A stretch of 64,000 bases of DNA from PGYU01 sp964637845 (GCA_964637845.1 CAZWXI010000003.1:28716-92715); one strand, 5' to 3'. Shown: positions 43,392-53,655, counted from the first letter of the stretch. The notes: a model not told the origin generated them from the letters alone. Program-made: numbers and translations.

Positions 43392-46172
43392 TTGGGGAAG
43401 ACAAAAAGAACATACAATAAGCATTATAAGCTCATAGCCGTGCTTTTGGCATTTTTTTCGATTTTGTTATTGATGGCTTTGATTTCTTATACGCCCGATG
43501 ATGAATCTAATATCAACATCAAATTTTCCGATTTATTCAAATTATTCGGTAACGATGAAATTATTGCGGCAAAAGCATCAACAACACAGAATTGGCTTGG
43601 ACTTACTGGAGCGTACTTGTCCAACTTCCTTTATAACGGTACTTTCGGTTACGTAATCATATTGCTGCCTGTTCTTATAGTTGCTTGGTCCGAAAGACTG
43701 TTTACGGGTGGAGAAATCTACAAGAGACTTATACAATATACCATCATTTACTTTGTAATCGGAATAGCTTTTGCCTCGCTGATAGGTTCGCTTCAACACT
43801 TCCAATTATTGGGATCAATCCCAAAGGAATGGAGTGGTAACATCGGCAAATACTTATCCTCGGTAACGGTAGGTTTTATCGGAACAATCGGAGCTACGTC
43901 ACTGTTTGGTTTAATCATCTTAGTCACGATTTACTATGGTACAGATATTAACTTTAATAAATATTTTTCGGAATTCATAAAAGTATTTATGAATACAGCT
44001 AGATTCGCGTGGAAGTATGTCAAAAAACTCTTCGATATCCTCAACGAAAAATCTTATGAAAGTGTTGAAAAGACCAAAAAGACAGTGAAAGAGCAATTTG
44101 CTGAAGAATCGAAGAAAAATACCGGAGATGATAAAATCCAAGAACAATCATATATAGCTCAAACAGACGAGGAATATGTTGAAACATCAGGCGAGGACTC
44201 GCTTATGAAGTTAAGAAGTAAAGCAAATATTCGAATCAACATAAGCGATACAGAACCTAAGTCAATTCCGACAGATACTCTCAACCCTTTTAACAAACTA
44301 GGTTTGGGAGCTAAGGAAACTCAGATTAAACCTAAAATCACCGAGATTTCCAAACCTAAACAGGAAAGAGCTTACGTGCCGGATTTCTCTGAAAAACAAC
44401 AAATAGAAATTCCTAATATAAAAATTGACGATAATATCGAAGAAATTGATTTTACGACGCAGGTACGGACAAAGGAAGAGAAGATTTACACAAGTATCGA
44501 TGATGAGTTAGATAGATTCGAACCAAGCGAAAATTCTTCTGATGATTATGCCGAAACTGCTTCTCTGGCTGAAACGGTTAATCGGTCAAATATTCCGGCA
44601 CAAATTTATACAGAAAAAAAGCCATCAGGCATAAATTTATCTTTTTTTGAAGATGATGCAGATGTCGGTGAACTCATCAGTACGGCCATTCATGATGAGA
44701 AAATAAGTTATTCTCCACCCGGGATTGAATTATTAAATGATACCGTTGTCGTCTCGAATGTTTCAGAAGACGAACTCAGAATGAATGCCCAAATACTACA
44801 GGAAAAACTTGAAACATTTAAAATATACATTGAAAACCTTACAGTAACTCCGGGTCCTGTCGTAACTCAGTACGAGTTTGTCCCTGCCCCGGGCATAAAA
44901 ATCAGCAAAATCGAAAGTTATGCCGATGACTTGGCAATGGCATTAAAGGCAAAAGGTATAAGGATAATCGCACCAATTCCGGGGAAAGGAACTGTAGGTG
45001 TGGAAATTCCCAACTCAAATCCTTCCATGGTGACATTTTGCGATACCCTTAAGAATTCAAAATTCCACTCCACGAATTTTCCATTACCTCTTGTGCTTGG
45101 TAAGACGATTTCAGGCGAAGTCTTTATTGTTGATTTGGCGAAAATGCCTCACTTATTGATTGCGGGTTCAACCGGTTCTGGTAAATCTGTCGGTATCAAT
45201 ACAATTATTACATCACTTTTATATAAAAAGCATCCCTCAGAGCTAAAATTTGTTATCATTGACCCCAAAAAAGTAGAATTGCAACAATATACAAGGTTAA
45301 AGAAACATTTTTTGGCGATGTCACCTGACATACAAGACTTGATTATCACAAAACCTGAAGATGCGGTAAGTGTTTTAAAATCAACTGTACTGGAAATGGA
45401 AATCAGATATGATATTTTAGCTTCAGTCGGACAAAAAAATATTGTTGACTATAACCAGAAAATCAAAGAGCAAAAGATAAAAAGTACAAACGAAATCAAG
45501 CATAGGCCCATGCCATACATTGTTGTTATTATTGACGAGTTGGCCGACTTAATGCTAACTGCCTCTAAGGAGATAGAAGAACCAATAACTCGACTTGCAC
45601 AAATGGCAAGAGCCGTAGGGATTCACTTAGTTTTGGCTACGCAAAGACCATCAGTTGACGTTATCACGGGGCTTATAAAGGCAAATTTTCCAGCACGAAT
45701 AGCATACCTTGTGGCAAGTAGAATCGACTCTCGCACTATATTGGACATACAAGGAGCGGAAAAATTACTCGGTATGGGAGATATGCTTTGCCTACAACCC
45801 GGGAAATCGCAACCTATAAGAGTGCAGAACTCATTCATCACAACTGATGAGGTAGAAAGCATATGCGATTTTATTTTCGCGCAAAAGGGCTATTCATCAC
45901 CGTATATGTTACCGAGTATTCTCGAAAAAACTGAGAAAAAAGTTATTGACCCGAGTGACCGTGACCCATTATTTGAAGAAGCGGCAAGACTTATTGTACG
46001 ACACCAACAAGGTTCTGTATCGTTGATACAAAGAAGACTTAAAGTAGGTTATGCCCGGGCAGGTAGGATTGTGGATGAATTAGAGGCGGCAGGTATCGTT
46101 GGACCCTTTGACGGCAGCAAAGCCAGACAAGTATTAATTGAATCCGAAAGCGACTTGGAAGCTATTTTATAA
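43392..46172 (+). CDS. ftsK: FtsK/SpoIIIE-type DNA translocase
   Basis: 926 residues. Four N-terminal membrane helices (within about 15-185), an acidic linker, then the motor. The motor has Walker A IAGSTGSGKSVGIN near 590-603 and Walker B YIVVIIDELADLM near 715, and the C-terminal gamma winged helix carries GSVSLIQRRLKVGYARAGR, which reads KOPS-like DNA sites. It pumps chromosomal DNA at the septum to help dimer resolution. The start is a TTG preceded by AGAGG five bases upstream; no ATG lies before the first helix. Confidence 0.95.
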   Translation: MGKTKRTYNKHYKLIAVLLAFFSILLLMALISYTPDDESNINIKFSDLFKLFGNDEIIAAKASTTQNWLGLTGAYLSNFLYNGTFGYVIILLPVLIVAWSERLFTGGEIYKRLIQYTIIYFVIGIAFASLIGSLQHFQLLGSIPKEWSGNIGKYLSSVTVGFIGTIGATSLFGLIILVTIYYGTDINFNKYFSEFIKVFMNTARFAWKYVKKLFDILNEKSYESVEKTKKTVKEQFAEESKKNTGDDKIQEQSYIAQTDEEYVETSGEDSLMKLRSKANIRINISDTEPKSIPTDTLNPFNKLGLGAKETQIKPKITEISKPKQERAYVPDFSEKQQIEIPNIKIDDNIEEIDFTTQVRTKEEKIYTSIDDELDRFEPSENSSDDYAETASLAETVNRSNIPAQIYTEKKPSGINLSFFEDDADVGELISTAIHDEKISYSPPGIELLNDTVVVSNVSEDELRMNAQILQEKLETFKIYIENLTVTPGPVVTQYEFVPAPGIKISKIESYADDLAMALKAKGIRIIAPIPGKGTVGVEIPNSNPSMVTFCDTLKNSKFHSTNFPLPLVLGKTISGEVFIVDLAKMPHLLIAGSTGSGKSVGINTIITSLLYKKHPSELKFVIIDPKKVELQQYTRLKKHFLAMSPDIQDLIITKPEDAVSVLKSTVLEMEIRYDILASVGQKNIVDYNQKIKEQKIKSTNEIKHRPMPYIVVIIDELADLMLTASKEIEEPITRLAQMARAVGIHLVLATQRPSVDVITGLIKANFPARIAYLVASRIDSRTILDIQGAEKLLGMGDMLCLQPGKSQPIRVQNSFITTDEVESICDFIFAQKGYSSPYMLPSILEKTEKKVIDPSDRDPLFEEAARLIVRHQQGSVSLIQRRLKVGYARAGRIVDELEAAGIVGPFDGSKARQVLIESESDLEAIL

Positions 46173-46184
46173 TTATATTGCGAA

Positions 46185-47897
46185 ATGATTAATACTCTTA
46201 GAATTCAAAATTTCGTCCTGATTGATGAACTTGAAATTGATTTTTCGTCGGGTTTAAATGTTATTATTGGCGAAACGGGGTCAGGTAAATCCATGCTGGC
46301 GGATTCTTTGATATTGTTGTTTGGAGGTAGGTCATCGGCTGAATATGTACGTGATGGCTCGAGCAAAGCTATTTTAGAAGTCGAATTGAACTATGTTAGA
46401 ATTCCATTAATTCATAAAATTTTACAAGAAAATGGTATCGAAAACTATAATGAGAACACGTTAATAATCAGACGCGAGATAAATCCAAAAGGAGTAAGCC
46501 GAAATTTTCTTAACGACAGCCCTGTAAATTTAACAGTTTTGAAATCAGTAGGTAGTTTAATCATAGATTTTCACGGACAACACGACCACCAATCACTGTT
46601 AGACCTAAATAAACACATTGACATTTTTGATTCAATTTATCATCAATATGACTCAATGGCTAAGTATCAATATTGCAGAAAAGAGTTAATAAGTCTGATT
46701 GATGAATATACAAGCTTACAAAGGCGTGAACATGATTTAAAAAGTAAACGCGATATCCTATCATACCAACTCAAAGAAATATTACAGATTGATCCAAAAC
46801 CTTGTGAGGACTTGCTTCTTGAGGCAGAACTAAGCGTAGTCGAAAATGCTGAGCAAATTATATTGCAGTGTAATGAATGTTACGAATTACTTTTCAACTC
46901 GGAGGACTCATCGCAATCAACTTTAAGCAAGGCATCCAAAATTCTTGATAATTTATCCAAATTTGATAACCAATTCAAGCAATACTCGGAAGAAATTCTA
47001 TCAGCTGAAATCATAGTCAAAGAAACTTCTGCTTATCTGAATGATTATTTAAGCAAGTTTGACTATAACGCCGAAAAAGTTGATGAAATAAGAAATAAGC
47101 TCTCAGGAATTAACCATTTGAAGCGAAAGTATGGAACAATTGAAGAAATCATTAAATTGAAAGAAAAAATCTCCGCCCAATTAGATGAATCGAATAATTT
47201 CCAATTTTTGCTCAATGAGATAAGTAATAAAATTGAAGCATTAAAGCACGAGATTAACACTATTGCAATTGAAATATCTTGTCATCGCAAATCAAATGCT
47301 GAAAAATTTGAAAAAATTGTGGGAGAGAAATTGCAGTTGATGGGCATCCCAAACGCCATATTCAAAGTTGCCATGAGTCGCATCCAAGCTGAACCAACTG
47401 ATTTATTATCGATTAATATTGATGGGAAGGCGATTAGACTTTTAGAACAAGGCATAGATGAAATTGAATTCCATATTTCCACGAATATAGGCGAGAAACC
47501 AACTCCACTTACGGATGTGGCTTCCGGTGGTGAGGTATCACGTATCATGTTAGCCATAAAAAGTATCTTAGCGGATAATGATGTTATTCCAATATTGGTC
47601 TTTGATGAAATTGATACGGGTATTAGTGGAAGAATAGCCCAAAAAGTTGGCATTGTCATGAAGGAATTGGCAAAATATCACCAAATTATTGCTATAACAC
47701 ATTTACCTCAAATTGCCGCTTTGGGAGACAGATTGATTTTAGTGAAGAAATTCGAAAATAATATTAGAACATGGGTTGAATCTCAAACCTTAGATGAGCA
47801 TGAAAAGGTCAACGAAATTGCGAAAATGCTTAGTGGCGAATCTGTTTCCGAAGCGGCTTTAGAAAGCGCTAAAGTACTAATTAATTCTACTGTATAA
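46185..47897 (+). CDS. recN: DNA repair protein RecN
   Basis: 570 residues, SMC-like ATPase for double-strand break repair. Walker A is IIGETGSGKSMLADSL near residue 27-42. The coiled coil lies between about 150 and 400. The signature SGGEVSRIMLAIKSIL is near 447, with Walker B PILVFDEIDTGISG after it. NFVLIDELEIDFSSGLNVI is the typical N-terminus. It follows ftsK by 12 bases, and both are part of one plus-strand group. Confidence 0.96.
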   Translation: MINTLRIQNFVLIDELEIDFSSGLNVIIGETGSGKSMLADSLILLFGGRSSAEYVRDGSSKAILEVELNYVRIPLIHKILQENGIENYNENTLIIRREINPKGVSRNFLNDSPVNLTVLKSVGSLIIDFHGQHDHQSLLDLNKHIDIFDSIYHQYDSMAKYQYCRKELISLIDEYTSLQRREHDLKSKRDILSYQLKEILQIDPKPCEDLLLEAELSVVENAEQIILQCNECYELLFNSEDSSQSTLSKASKILDNLSKFDNQFKQYSEEILSAEIIVKETSAYLNDYLSKFDYNAEKVDEIRNKLSGINHLKRKYGTIEEIIKLKEKISAQLDESNNFQFLLNEISNKIEALKHEINTIAIEISCHRKSNAEKFEKIVGEKLQLMGIPNAIFKVAMSRIQAEPTDLLSINIDGKAIRLLEQGIDEIEFHISTNIGEKPTPLTDVASGGEVSRIMLAIKSILADNDVIPILVFDEIDTGISGRIAQKVGIVMKELAKYHQIIAITHLPQIAALGDRLILVKKFENNIRTWVESQTLDEHEKVNEIAKMLSGESVSEAALESAKVLINSTV

Positions 47898-47899
47898 CG

Positions 47900-48493
47900 A
47901 TGTATAGTCAAACTTTTTTATCAAAAGATGAACTGGAGCAGGTTTTACATAATAAAGTAAATCTGCTTGAAATCAACCGAATAATGAGCGCTTACGATAT
48001 GGCTGATCGGGCTTATGCCGATAAAAAAGCTATGGATGGCTCATTTTATTTTTTCCATGTAACAAGAGTATGCAAAATACTGATATATGAATTGAACATA
48101 TTCGAACCAGAAATGATTATTTCGGCTTTGCTTCATGATGTTTATAAGAAAGTTGATGATATAGGCCCCGAAATAATTATTTACAATTTTGGTCCTTATG
48201 TTGCTTATTTGATGGATTTGTTACAAAAAGACTTTGACTTTGTCAAAAATCATACTGTAAGTAATATCACGGCAGACACACTTAGAATCCCGGAAGACGA
48301 CTATATAATATTGATGCTAAGTGAGCATTTAGATAATTTCAGATGCTTGGATGTAAACATTAGTTTCAATCCCGTCAATTATATTTTGAATGTCACTCAA
48401 TCATTAATAAGTAAAGCCAATGAAACTGACAATCAACATGTAAATTATCTCCTATCAGAACTAAAGCGAGAGCGAAATAAAATCTTAGGATGA
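47900..48493 (+). CDS. SpoT/RelA-type HD-domain protein with altered catalytic residues
   Basis: 197 residues, about the length of the (p)ppGpp hydrolase domain alone. FFHVTRVCKIL matches the Rel HPxxVAxIL helix with H53, and MIISALLHDV gives H79/D80. Three of the four metal ligands of Rel are therefore kept. The fourth (Asp in KLADRLHNMR) is Glu142 in MLSEHLDNFR, and the catalytic ED pair after HD is KK (83-84). It may be a non-catalytic nucleotide binder, or a hydrolase with another substrate. It starts two bases after recN and overlaps the convergent wzz gene by nine bases. Confidence 0.72.
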   Translation: MYSQTFLSKDELEQVLHNKVNLLEINRIMSAYDMADRAYADKKAMDGSFYFFHVTRVCKILIYELNIFEPEMIISALLHDVYKKVDDIGPEIIIYNFGPYVAYLMDLLQKDFDFVKNHTVSNITADTLRIPEDDYIILMLSEHLDNFRCLDVNISFNPVNYILNVTQSLISKANETDNQHVNYLLSELKRERNKILG

Positions 48494-49681
48494 GGATTCG
48501 GCACCGCTTAACAGATAAAGATTACCTTTACGATAAGCCTCAATGACTATCAAAAGCGATGCAAACAGCGTAGATAGAAAAATAGATAAAACCAACATCA
48601 AAGACCTTCGTGGTGATGTCTTTTTCTCTGAGGGGATTGCTTTATCCAAAACTTCAATTACCGGAACATCTCGATTTTCCTGTATTGCTTCTTGATGCTT
48701 TTGGGTTTCCAAGTACATTATAACTTGTTCGAGTATCTTTCTCTCGCGGAAAAGTTCGGCATATTCTCTAAAAAGTGTTGGTACTTTATCAAGTGAAATC
48801 GAAAATGCGTCGGTCGGCGTCAATCCACCGTATTGAATTTTTGAATATTGTTCTTTAAGTAAATTGACTTGGTTTTCATAATACGAAATTTGTGGAGAAG
48901 CAGGATTAAACTGTAGTTTAGCAAGATTTAATTCCAGTTCGGCTTGTACAAGTAAACTACCAACTTCGACTGCTTGAGCTACTATGGCTTGAGTCTGTTC
49001 ATCAATAGCAAGCACTTTATTCTTCAATTGGAATTGCTCTATTGCCGTTGCAACGGAATCTAGCTTAGATTTATAGCCGATTAGCTCGGATTGAATATAT
49101 TCTCTTGATTTCCTTGCATTAGTCATCGTACGACTTTTGATGATGTTATCCAAACCCTCAACGGCAAGATTTGCCATTGCGGCAGAAATTTCCGCAGCTT
49201 TACGTTTATCATCTTCAGACGGGAAAAAACTTGTTCTATAGATAGTATAAATGTAAATTATACCTGTTTTATCAACATTTATATCTATGGAACTTCGAAC
49301 AAAATTCTCTATATCTTCTCTTTTCATTTTCGCAAATTGTGGAAATGAACGCAAATTTAAGCCTTCAATTATATGCTCGATTATGCTTCTACTATATAAA
49401 ATTTCGCCAAAAAGCTTTGATTGGTCTGATTGAGAAACCCCAGGAATACTCAAACCGCCCGTGAAATTTTGTATAAAACTGGATAGACCTCCTGCCGGGC
49501 TGTCTTTTGTTGGTGGAAGTAAACTTGATTGTGCTGAATAAGAATTAGGCATAATAAAAGAATAAGCTACAACTATGGCACTTATGCCTAATATCCATGC
49601 CAATAGTCTAACTATATTAAGTCTTAAAATTTTGAAGATAGCAAAGAATGATATTTCTTCTTTTTCGGGCAATAATTTCAT
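48485..49681 (-). CDS. Polysaccharide chain-length determinant (Wzz family)
   Basis: 398 residues. Membrane helices at about 25-45 (LLAWILGISAIVVAYSFIM) and 360-385 flank a long periplasmic coiled-coil part with LLKEQYSKIQYGG and a final proline-rich segment (EVLDKAIPSEKKTSPRRSL). This is the Wzz/GumC layout without a kinase domain. It controls length or export of a surface polysaccharide with the SLBB protein encoded two bases upstream. No polymerase or flippase is seen in the window. Confidence 0.9.
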   Translation of the reverse strand: MKLLPEKEEISFFAIFKILRLNIVRLLAWILGISAIVVAYSFIMPNSYSAQSSLLPPTKDSPAGGLSSFIQNFTGGLSIPGVSQSDQSKLFGEILYSRSIIEHIIEGLNLRSFPQFAKMKREDIENFVRSSIDINVDKTGIIYIYTIYRTSFFPSEDDKRKAAEISAAMANLAVEGLDNIIKSRTMTNARKSREYIQSELIGYKSKLDSVATAIEQFQLKNKVLAIDEQTQAIVAQAVEVGSLLVQAELELNLAKLQFNPASPQISYYENQVNLLKEQYSKIQYGGLTPTDAFSISLDKVPTLFREYAELFRERKILEQVIMYLETQKHQEAIQENRDVPVIEVLDKAIPSEKKTSPRRSLMLVLSIFLSTLFASLLIVIEAYRKGNLYLLSGAESSS

Positions 49682-49683
49682 AT

Positions 49684-51327
49684 TTACCTATTTATATTTG
49701 TTATCGCAATCACAACGCCAGCAATAGTCACAAGTTGAGTCACAATGGTGAGCGTCATTGTAAATACTTCCATGAATGTAATTTCAGTTTCTGTCGGTAC
49801 AAGAATAACGTCACCTGGTTCGAGTTGATACAATTTGGCGCGACTTGCAAGAAATTGACCACCTCTTGGTTTATTGACTAAAGTTTCATCTACGTCAGCT
49901 CGATAGGCAAATCCCCCAGCCAGCGCAATATAATCCATATAGCCGTACCTTGAGTCATATTTCACTTTGCCCGGATTATTAACTCTACCTTGGACATTAA
50001 TGAATTCATTCTTCTTGGGCACAACGATGGAATCTCTTGATACAACTAGTACATTTTCCTGTGAATCGGGATTATCCATGATGGCATTAAAATTAATTGA
50101 TATGACCCCGCGTTTTTCGTTGATTTTTGCTTGAAAATATCTCAATTCGGTTTTAGACATTTCGGAAGGCAAAACTCTCTTCAATCGCTCTAATTCAGGG
50201 TCTAATATTTCCAAATCCCGTTGGCGTATAAATTCGGTATTTTCAATCGAGGCGTCCTCAGTAAATCCGCCTGCACGATTAATAACATCAAGAACCTTGT
50301 CAGTGTCATCATTTATTGCGTATTTACCGGGATATTTGATCTCACCTTCAATCACTACGTAGTCCAATTCACGCAAGCCATGCTTCTTGCGAATATAGAC
50401 CCTATCGCCCGGATATAATTGAAAATCATTAGGCAATAGCTGACTACTAAACAGTATATCCCGCCAACTCGTGAGATTTAAAATTTTCTTATCAAGTTTA
50501 TCACCATCAATTATCCGAACGAACTCGACCGAATCTAATAATGAAAAGTTATTGAAGCCCTGACCGAATTTCATAAGGGTAGATAAGGAATCGCCTTCGA
50601 CATATTCAAATTTGCCTGGCGCATGAACTTCGCCGTGAATTTCTATCATATCACGCTGATTTTTGGGAGGTATTCTAATCAAGTCTCCCCCAAGTACAGT
50701 AGGATTTGAATTTTGGTCCCCAAACATGAAGTACTTCATTAAGTCAACATTGATTACTTCATCACTATCGTATCTATGTAGCTTAATCAAACGTTCAGAA
50801 GACTCAAACTGAAGACCTTGCGCCTTGTCAATAACCTCTGAAACTCTATCTACAGCTGTTGCAGGAACCGAAACGGGTTTAGGAACTGTACCACTGACAA
50901 TAACTTTAAATTCTCTGAGCTTGGTCAAAGCCACATCAATTTTCGACGTGCGAATATATTTTCGGATTTGCTCTTGTATTGCATTTGTAGCTTGAGTCAA
51001 GGTTTTGTTTTTAACATCGACCGTGCCGGCTCCTTTGATAATTATCTTGCCTTCGGGTGTTATCTTCGCTTTGTCTTCAAGGATTTCATTTGTAATGATT
51101 GAAATCGTAAACTCATCACCGGGGCCAACAACATATATATCGGGATTAATTTCTCTTTCAAGTAGCCCTCTACTCTCTTTTAGTAAGTTTTGGACGTTTT
51201 GAACTGCTAAGGTATCAATTGAAGTCTTAGTAGCCCCGGATAAGCGTCCTTTTTCAATTTGTTGAGCACTTCCGTAATATAGATTGGTGATAATTGTAAC
51301 AATTATCGCAAAAACCGTTATTCTCAT
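49684..51327 (-). CDS. Polysaccharide export protein with SLBB domains (Wza-like)
   Basis: 547 residues with a signal peptide (cut probably after GSAQ, 21). The N-terminal poly-export domain reads YVVGPGDEFTISI and is followed by several SLBB domains (VSGTVPKPVSVPA, IHGEVHAPGKFEYVEGD, IEGEIKYPGKYAINDD, VQGRVNNPGKVKYD). A C-terminal hydrophobic segment (TMTLTIVTQLVTIAGVVIA) is at the end. It forms or lines the outer-membrane export channel for capsule or exopolysaccharide. It has a clear promoter and is the first gene of the pair. Confidence 0.92.
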   Translation of the reverse strand: MRITVFAIIVTIITNLYYGSAQQIEKGRLSGATKTSIDTLAVQNVQNLLKESRGLLEREINPDIYVVGPGDEFTISIITNEILEDKAKITPEGKIIIKGAGTVDVKNKTLTQATNAIQEQIRKYIRTSKIDVALTKLREFKVIVSGTVPKPVSVPATAVDRVSEVIDKAQGLQFESSERLIKLHRYDSDEVINVDLMKYFMFGDQNSNPTVLGGDLIRIPPKNQRDMIEIHGEVHAPGKFEYVEGDSLSTLMKFGQGFNNFSLLDSVEFVRIIDGDKLDKKILNLTSWRDILFSSQLLPNDFQLYPGDRVYIRKKHGLRELDYVVIEGEIKYPGKYAINDDTDKVLDVINRAGGFTEDASIENTEFIRQRDLEILDPELERLKRVLPSEMSKTELRYFQAKINEKRGVISINFNAIMDNPDSQENVLVVSRDSIVVPKKNEFINVQGRVNNPGKVKYDSRYGYMDYIALAGGFAYRADVDETLVNKPRGGQFLASRAKLYQLEPGDVILVPTETEITFMEVFTMTLTIVTQLVTIAGVVIAITNINR

Positions 51328-51352
51328 TATCGCATGCGAAAAAAAATAAAAT

Positions 51353-51383
51353 CAAATATAGAAAAAAAAATGTACTTGGCAAA
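51353..51383 (-). promoter_or_regulatory. Promoter of the SLBB-wzz operon
   Basis: On the minus strand TTTG (51380-51383), a 19-base spacer and TATATTTG (51353-51360) match the Bacteroidota form exactly. The -7 box is 25 bases before the ATG. Confidence 0.65.
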
Positions 51384-51497
51384 GACATTTTACTTTTCCA
51401 CGCTAAATAATTCGTAATACGATGTTGTATATTTTAAAAAAAATTCTTACTTTAATTTTTTGCCGAATTAATTAAATAAAAATTAATAATTAAGAAC

Positions 51498-53030
51498 ATG
51501 GGTTACAAAATAATCGAGTTAAAAATGAGGACTGATTACACAACTGAAGAGTTGGAAGATGTAATTCGTAAAGTCCTTAAAGTTAGAGAATTTTCTTACA
51601 GCATCGAAAAGCAAAGCTTAGATGGCAGGAATGTTAAGGAAATTCATTGGGTAGTCAGGGTCGGAGTTCAATCTCACGAAATAGACAATAACTTAGAACC
51701 TCATATCGAAAAACTTGACATTCCGTACAAAAAAAGAAACAAGCACGTTGTGGTTGTAGGCAATGGTCCGGGTGGTTTTTTTGCATCATATGTATTGATT
51801 CAGGCTGGGTTTAAGGTTACTATGATTGACCAAGGCCCAGAAGTATTTTCCAGGACCAAAGACATCAAAAATTTCGAAAAAACCGGGATACTTAACCCTC
51901 GCAGTAATTACGCATTCGGAGAAGGTGGTGCCGGTACTTTTTCCGACGGCAAACTTACTTCAAGAACTAAATCAATCTTAAAAGAGAAGAAATTCATCTT
52001 TGATTGCTATATTCAGGCTGGTGCACCCGAGGAAATCAGATATCTTTCAAAACCACATCTTGGAAGCAACTTATTGATAAAAATTGTTCGTCACCTGAGA
52101 GAGGATTTTATTGCCCGCGGCGGTAAGATGATTTTTGAAAACAAAATGACTGATATAAAAACAAAGGGACCAAAGGTATTATCTATAGAAACTGAACAAG
52201 GTGTAATCAATGGAGATTATTACATTTTTGCGATTGGTCACTCATGCTATGAATCCTATCGGTTGTTGATGTCGAAAGGTGTAATGTTCCAGCTGAAGAA
52301 CTTTGCCATTGGCACACGAGTTGAACATCCGCAGGAACTCATCAACAAAGCAAAATGGCAGGTACCTATTTTACCAGGTGTGAAAGCGGCTGACTACTCT
52401 CTCACTTATAATTTTCGTGATGCAATGACTGTTTACTCGTTTTGCATGTGCCCGGGAGGTATGGTAGTACCTGCTCCACCGGAACCGGGACTCAACATAG
52501 TAAACGGCAGAAGTAATTATAAAAGAAATTATCCTTTCGCAAATTCAGCTATAGTTGCAGGACTTAATTTAGAAAGTCTTTTAGGGAGAGAAGTAAGTCC
52601 CGAAGAAGCATTAGCATGGGTGCTGGCAATTGAAAGAAAGTTTTATGACTTTACCAACAGCTACAATGCGCCTGCAGTGAATGTCAAAGATTTCTTAAGA
52701 TTCAAAACAACTTCTGTTTTTGGGCCTACAAGCTATCCATTTGATTTGGTTACTGCTGAATTTCGAGAATTATTCCCGAAAGAGGTAACAAACTCAATGA
52801 TGTATGCGTTGAAAGACTTCACACGTAAAATTAAAGGCTTCGAAGAAGGAACGTTAATGGGACTTGAAAGTCGAACTTCTTCACCAATTCAACTAATTCG
52901 TGACGGAATGAAATGCGCGGGGTTTGATAATTTATATGTCGGTGGTGAGGGCTCGGGTTTAGCGGGCGGTATAGTCAGTTCAGGCGCTGATGGTATTAGA
53001 TGCGCTATGGATATAATTGCAAACAACTAA
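51498..53030 (+). CDS. COG2509-type FAD-dependent dehydrogenase
   Basis: 510 residues. An N-terminal alpha/beta domain of about 80 residues precedes the FAD-binding Rossmann motif VVVVGNGPGGFFASYVL (near 89-105). SNYAFGEGGAGTFSDGKLTSR and the C-terminal LYVGGEGSGLAGGIVSSGADG, both given here in part as GEGGAGTFSDGKL and GEGSGLAGGIVSSGADG, are hallmarks of this uncharacterised family. A conserved cysteine cluster FCMCPGG lies in the middle. The reaction and substrate are unknown. It stands alone on the plus strand with its 3' end two bases from the convergent UPF0316 gene. Confidence 0.87.
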   Translation: MGYKIIELKMRTDYTTEELEDVIRKVLKVREFSYSIEKQSLDGRNVKEIHWVVRVGVQSHEIDNNLEPHIEKLDIPYKKRNKHVVVVGNGPGGFFASYVLIQAGFKVTMIDQGPEVFSRTKDIKNFEKTGILNPRSNYAFGEGGAGTFSDGKLTSRTKSILKEKKFIFDCYIQAGAPEEIRYLSKPHLGSNLLIKIVRHLREDFIARGGKMIFENKMTDIKTKGPKVLSIETEQGVINGDYYIFAIGHSCYESYRLLMSKGVMFQLKNFAIGTRVEHPQELINKAKWQVPILPGVKAADYSLTYNFRDAMTVYSFCMCPGGMVVPAPPEPGLNIVNGRSNYKRNYPFANSAIVAGLNLESLLGREVSPEEALAWVLAIERKFYDFTNSYNAPAVNVKDFLRFKTTSVFGPTSYPFDLVTAEFRELFPKEVTNSMMYALKDFTRKIKGFEEGTLMGLESRTSSPIQLIRDGMKCAGFDNLYVGGEGSGLAGGIVSSGADGIRCAMDIIANN

Positions 53031-53032
53031 AA

Positions 53033-53629
53033 TTATTTTCTTTTCGAGAACAGGTGCCATTTGTTCTTTCGTATCGAAGGGTCGGTAAGTTGTGGTGAAA
53101 CTCCACCACTTACGAACCGAACATCTTCTATTGAATAAAAAGCGTTTGGATTATATTCTTTAATGTATTCTATTATATCGTTAGTTAAAGACCTCTGAAT
53201 AACAAGGAATAGTACGCTCACCTTACCATTGATTCCTTCGGCATCTAAAACAGTCACGGGGTAATTATTCTCTCTGAAATCTGCGACAAGTTTAGTTGCG
53301 TCTTTGTGTGTTATAACTCTTACAATGACATACCCTAAGGAGAATTTCTCATCCAAAACCATGCCTAAATATGTGCCGGTAGCAAATCCACCCGCATAAG
53401 CGATATAGTAATATAAATTGTTTAGATTCTGCATTATTTGGCTTACTGCTAATATCCAAACTAAAGATTCTATAAACCCAAGCATCGGAGCCAGCTTTTT
53501 GTATCCTTTGCCAAGAAGAATGATTCTTAATGTACCTATACTAACGTCCATCACTCTAGCAAGAAGAATGAGTAAAGGTATAATAACCCAAGCAGTAAAA
53601 GACTCGCCAAATATATCAGATAAATTCAT
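53033..53629 (-). CDS. UPF0316 (DUF2179/DUF5698) membrane protein
   Basis: 198 residues. Three membrane helices in the first 100 residues with the family block ARVMDVSIGTLRIILLGKGYK, given in part as RVMDVSIGTLRIILLG, then a C-terminal DUF2179 domain (VIVRVITHKDATKLVADFRE). The function is unknown; DUF2179 domains are found in YitT proteins and may bind a ligand. The frame is open to 53734, but the ATG at 53629 matches the family start and lies 27 bases after a clear promoter -7 box. Confidence 0.85.
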   Translation of the reverse strand: MNLSDIFGESFTAWVIIPLLILLARVMDVSIGTLRIILLGKGYKKLAPMLGFIESLVWILAVSQIMQNLNNLYYYIAYAGGFATGTYLGMVLDEKFSLGYVIVRVITHKDATKLVADFRENNYPVTVLDAEGINGKVSVLFLVIQRSLTNDIIEYIKEYNPNAFYSIEDVRFVSGGVSPQLTDPSIRKNKWHLFSKRK

Positions 53630-53655
53630 TGACACTTTGTATCTAATTGAAGATG

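Noticed and set aside
53046..53070. Hairpin AGAACA/TGTTCT as a terminator for the COG2509 gene
   Set aside because: Only six base pairs, no T run of useful length, and it lies in the UPF0316 coding region.
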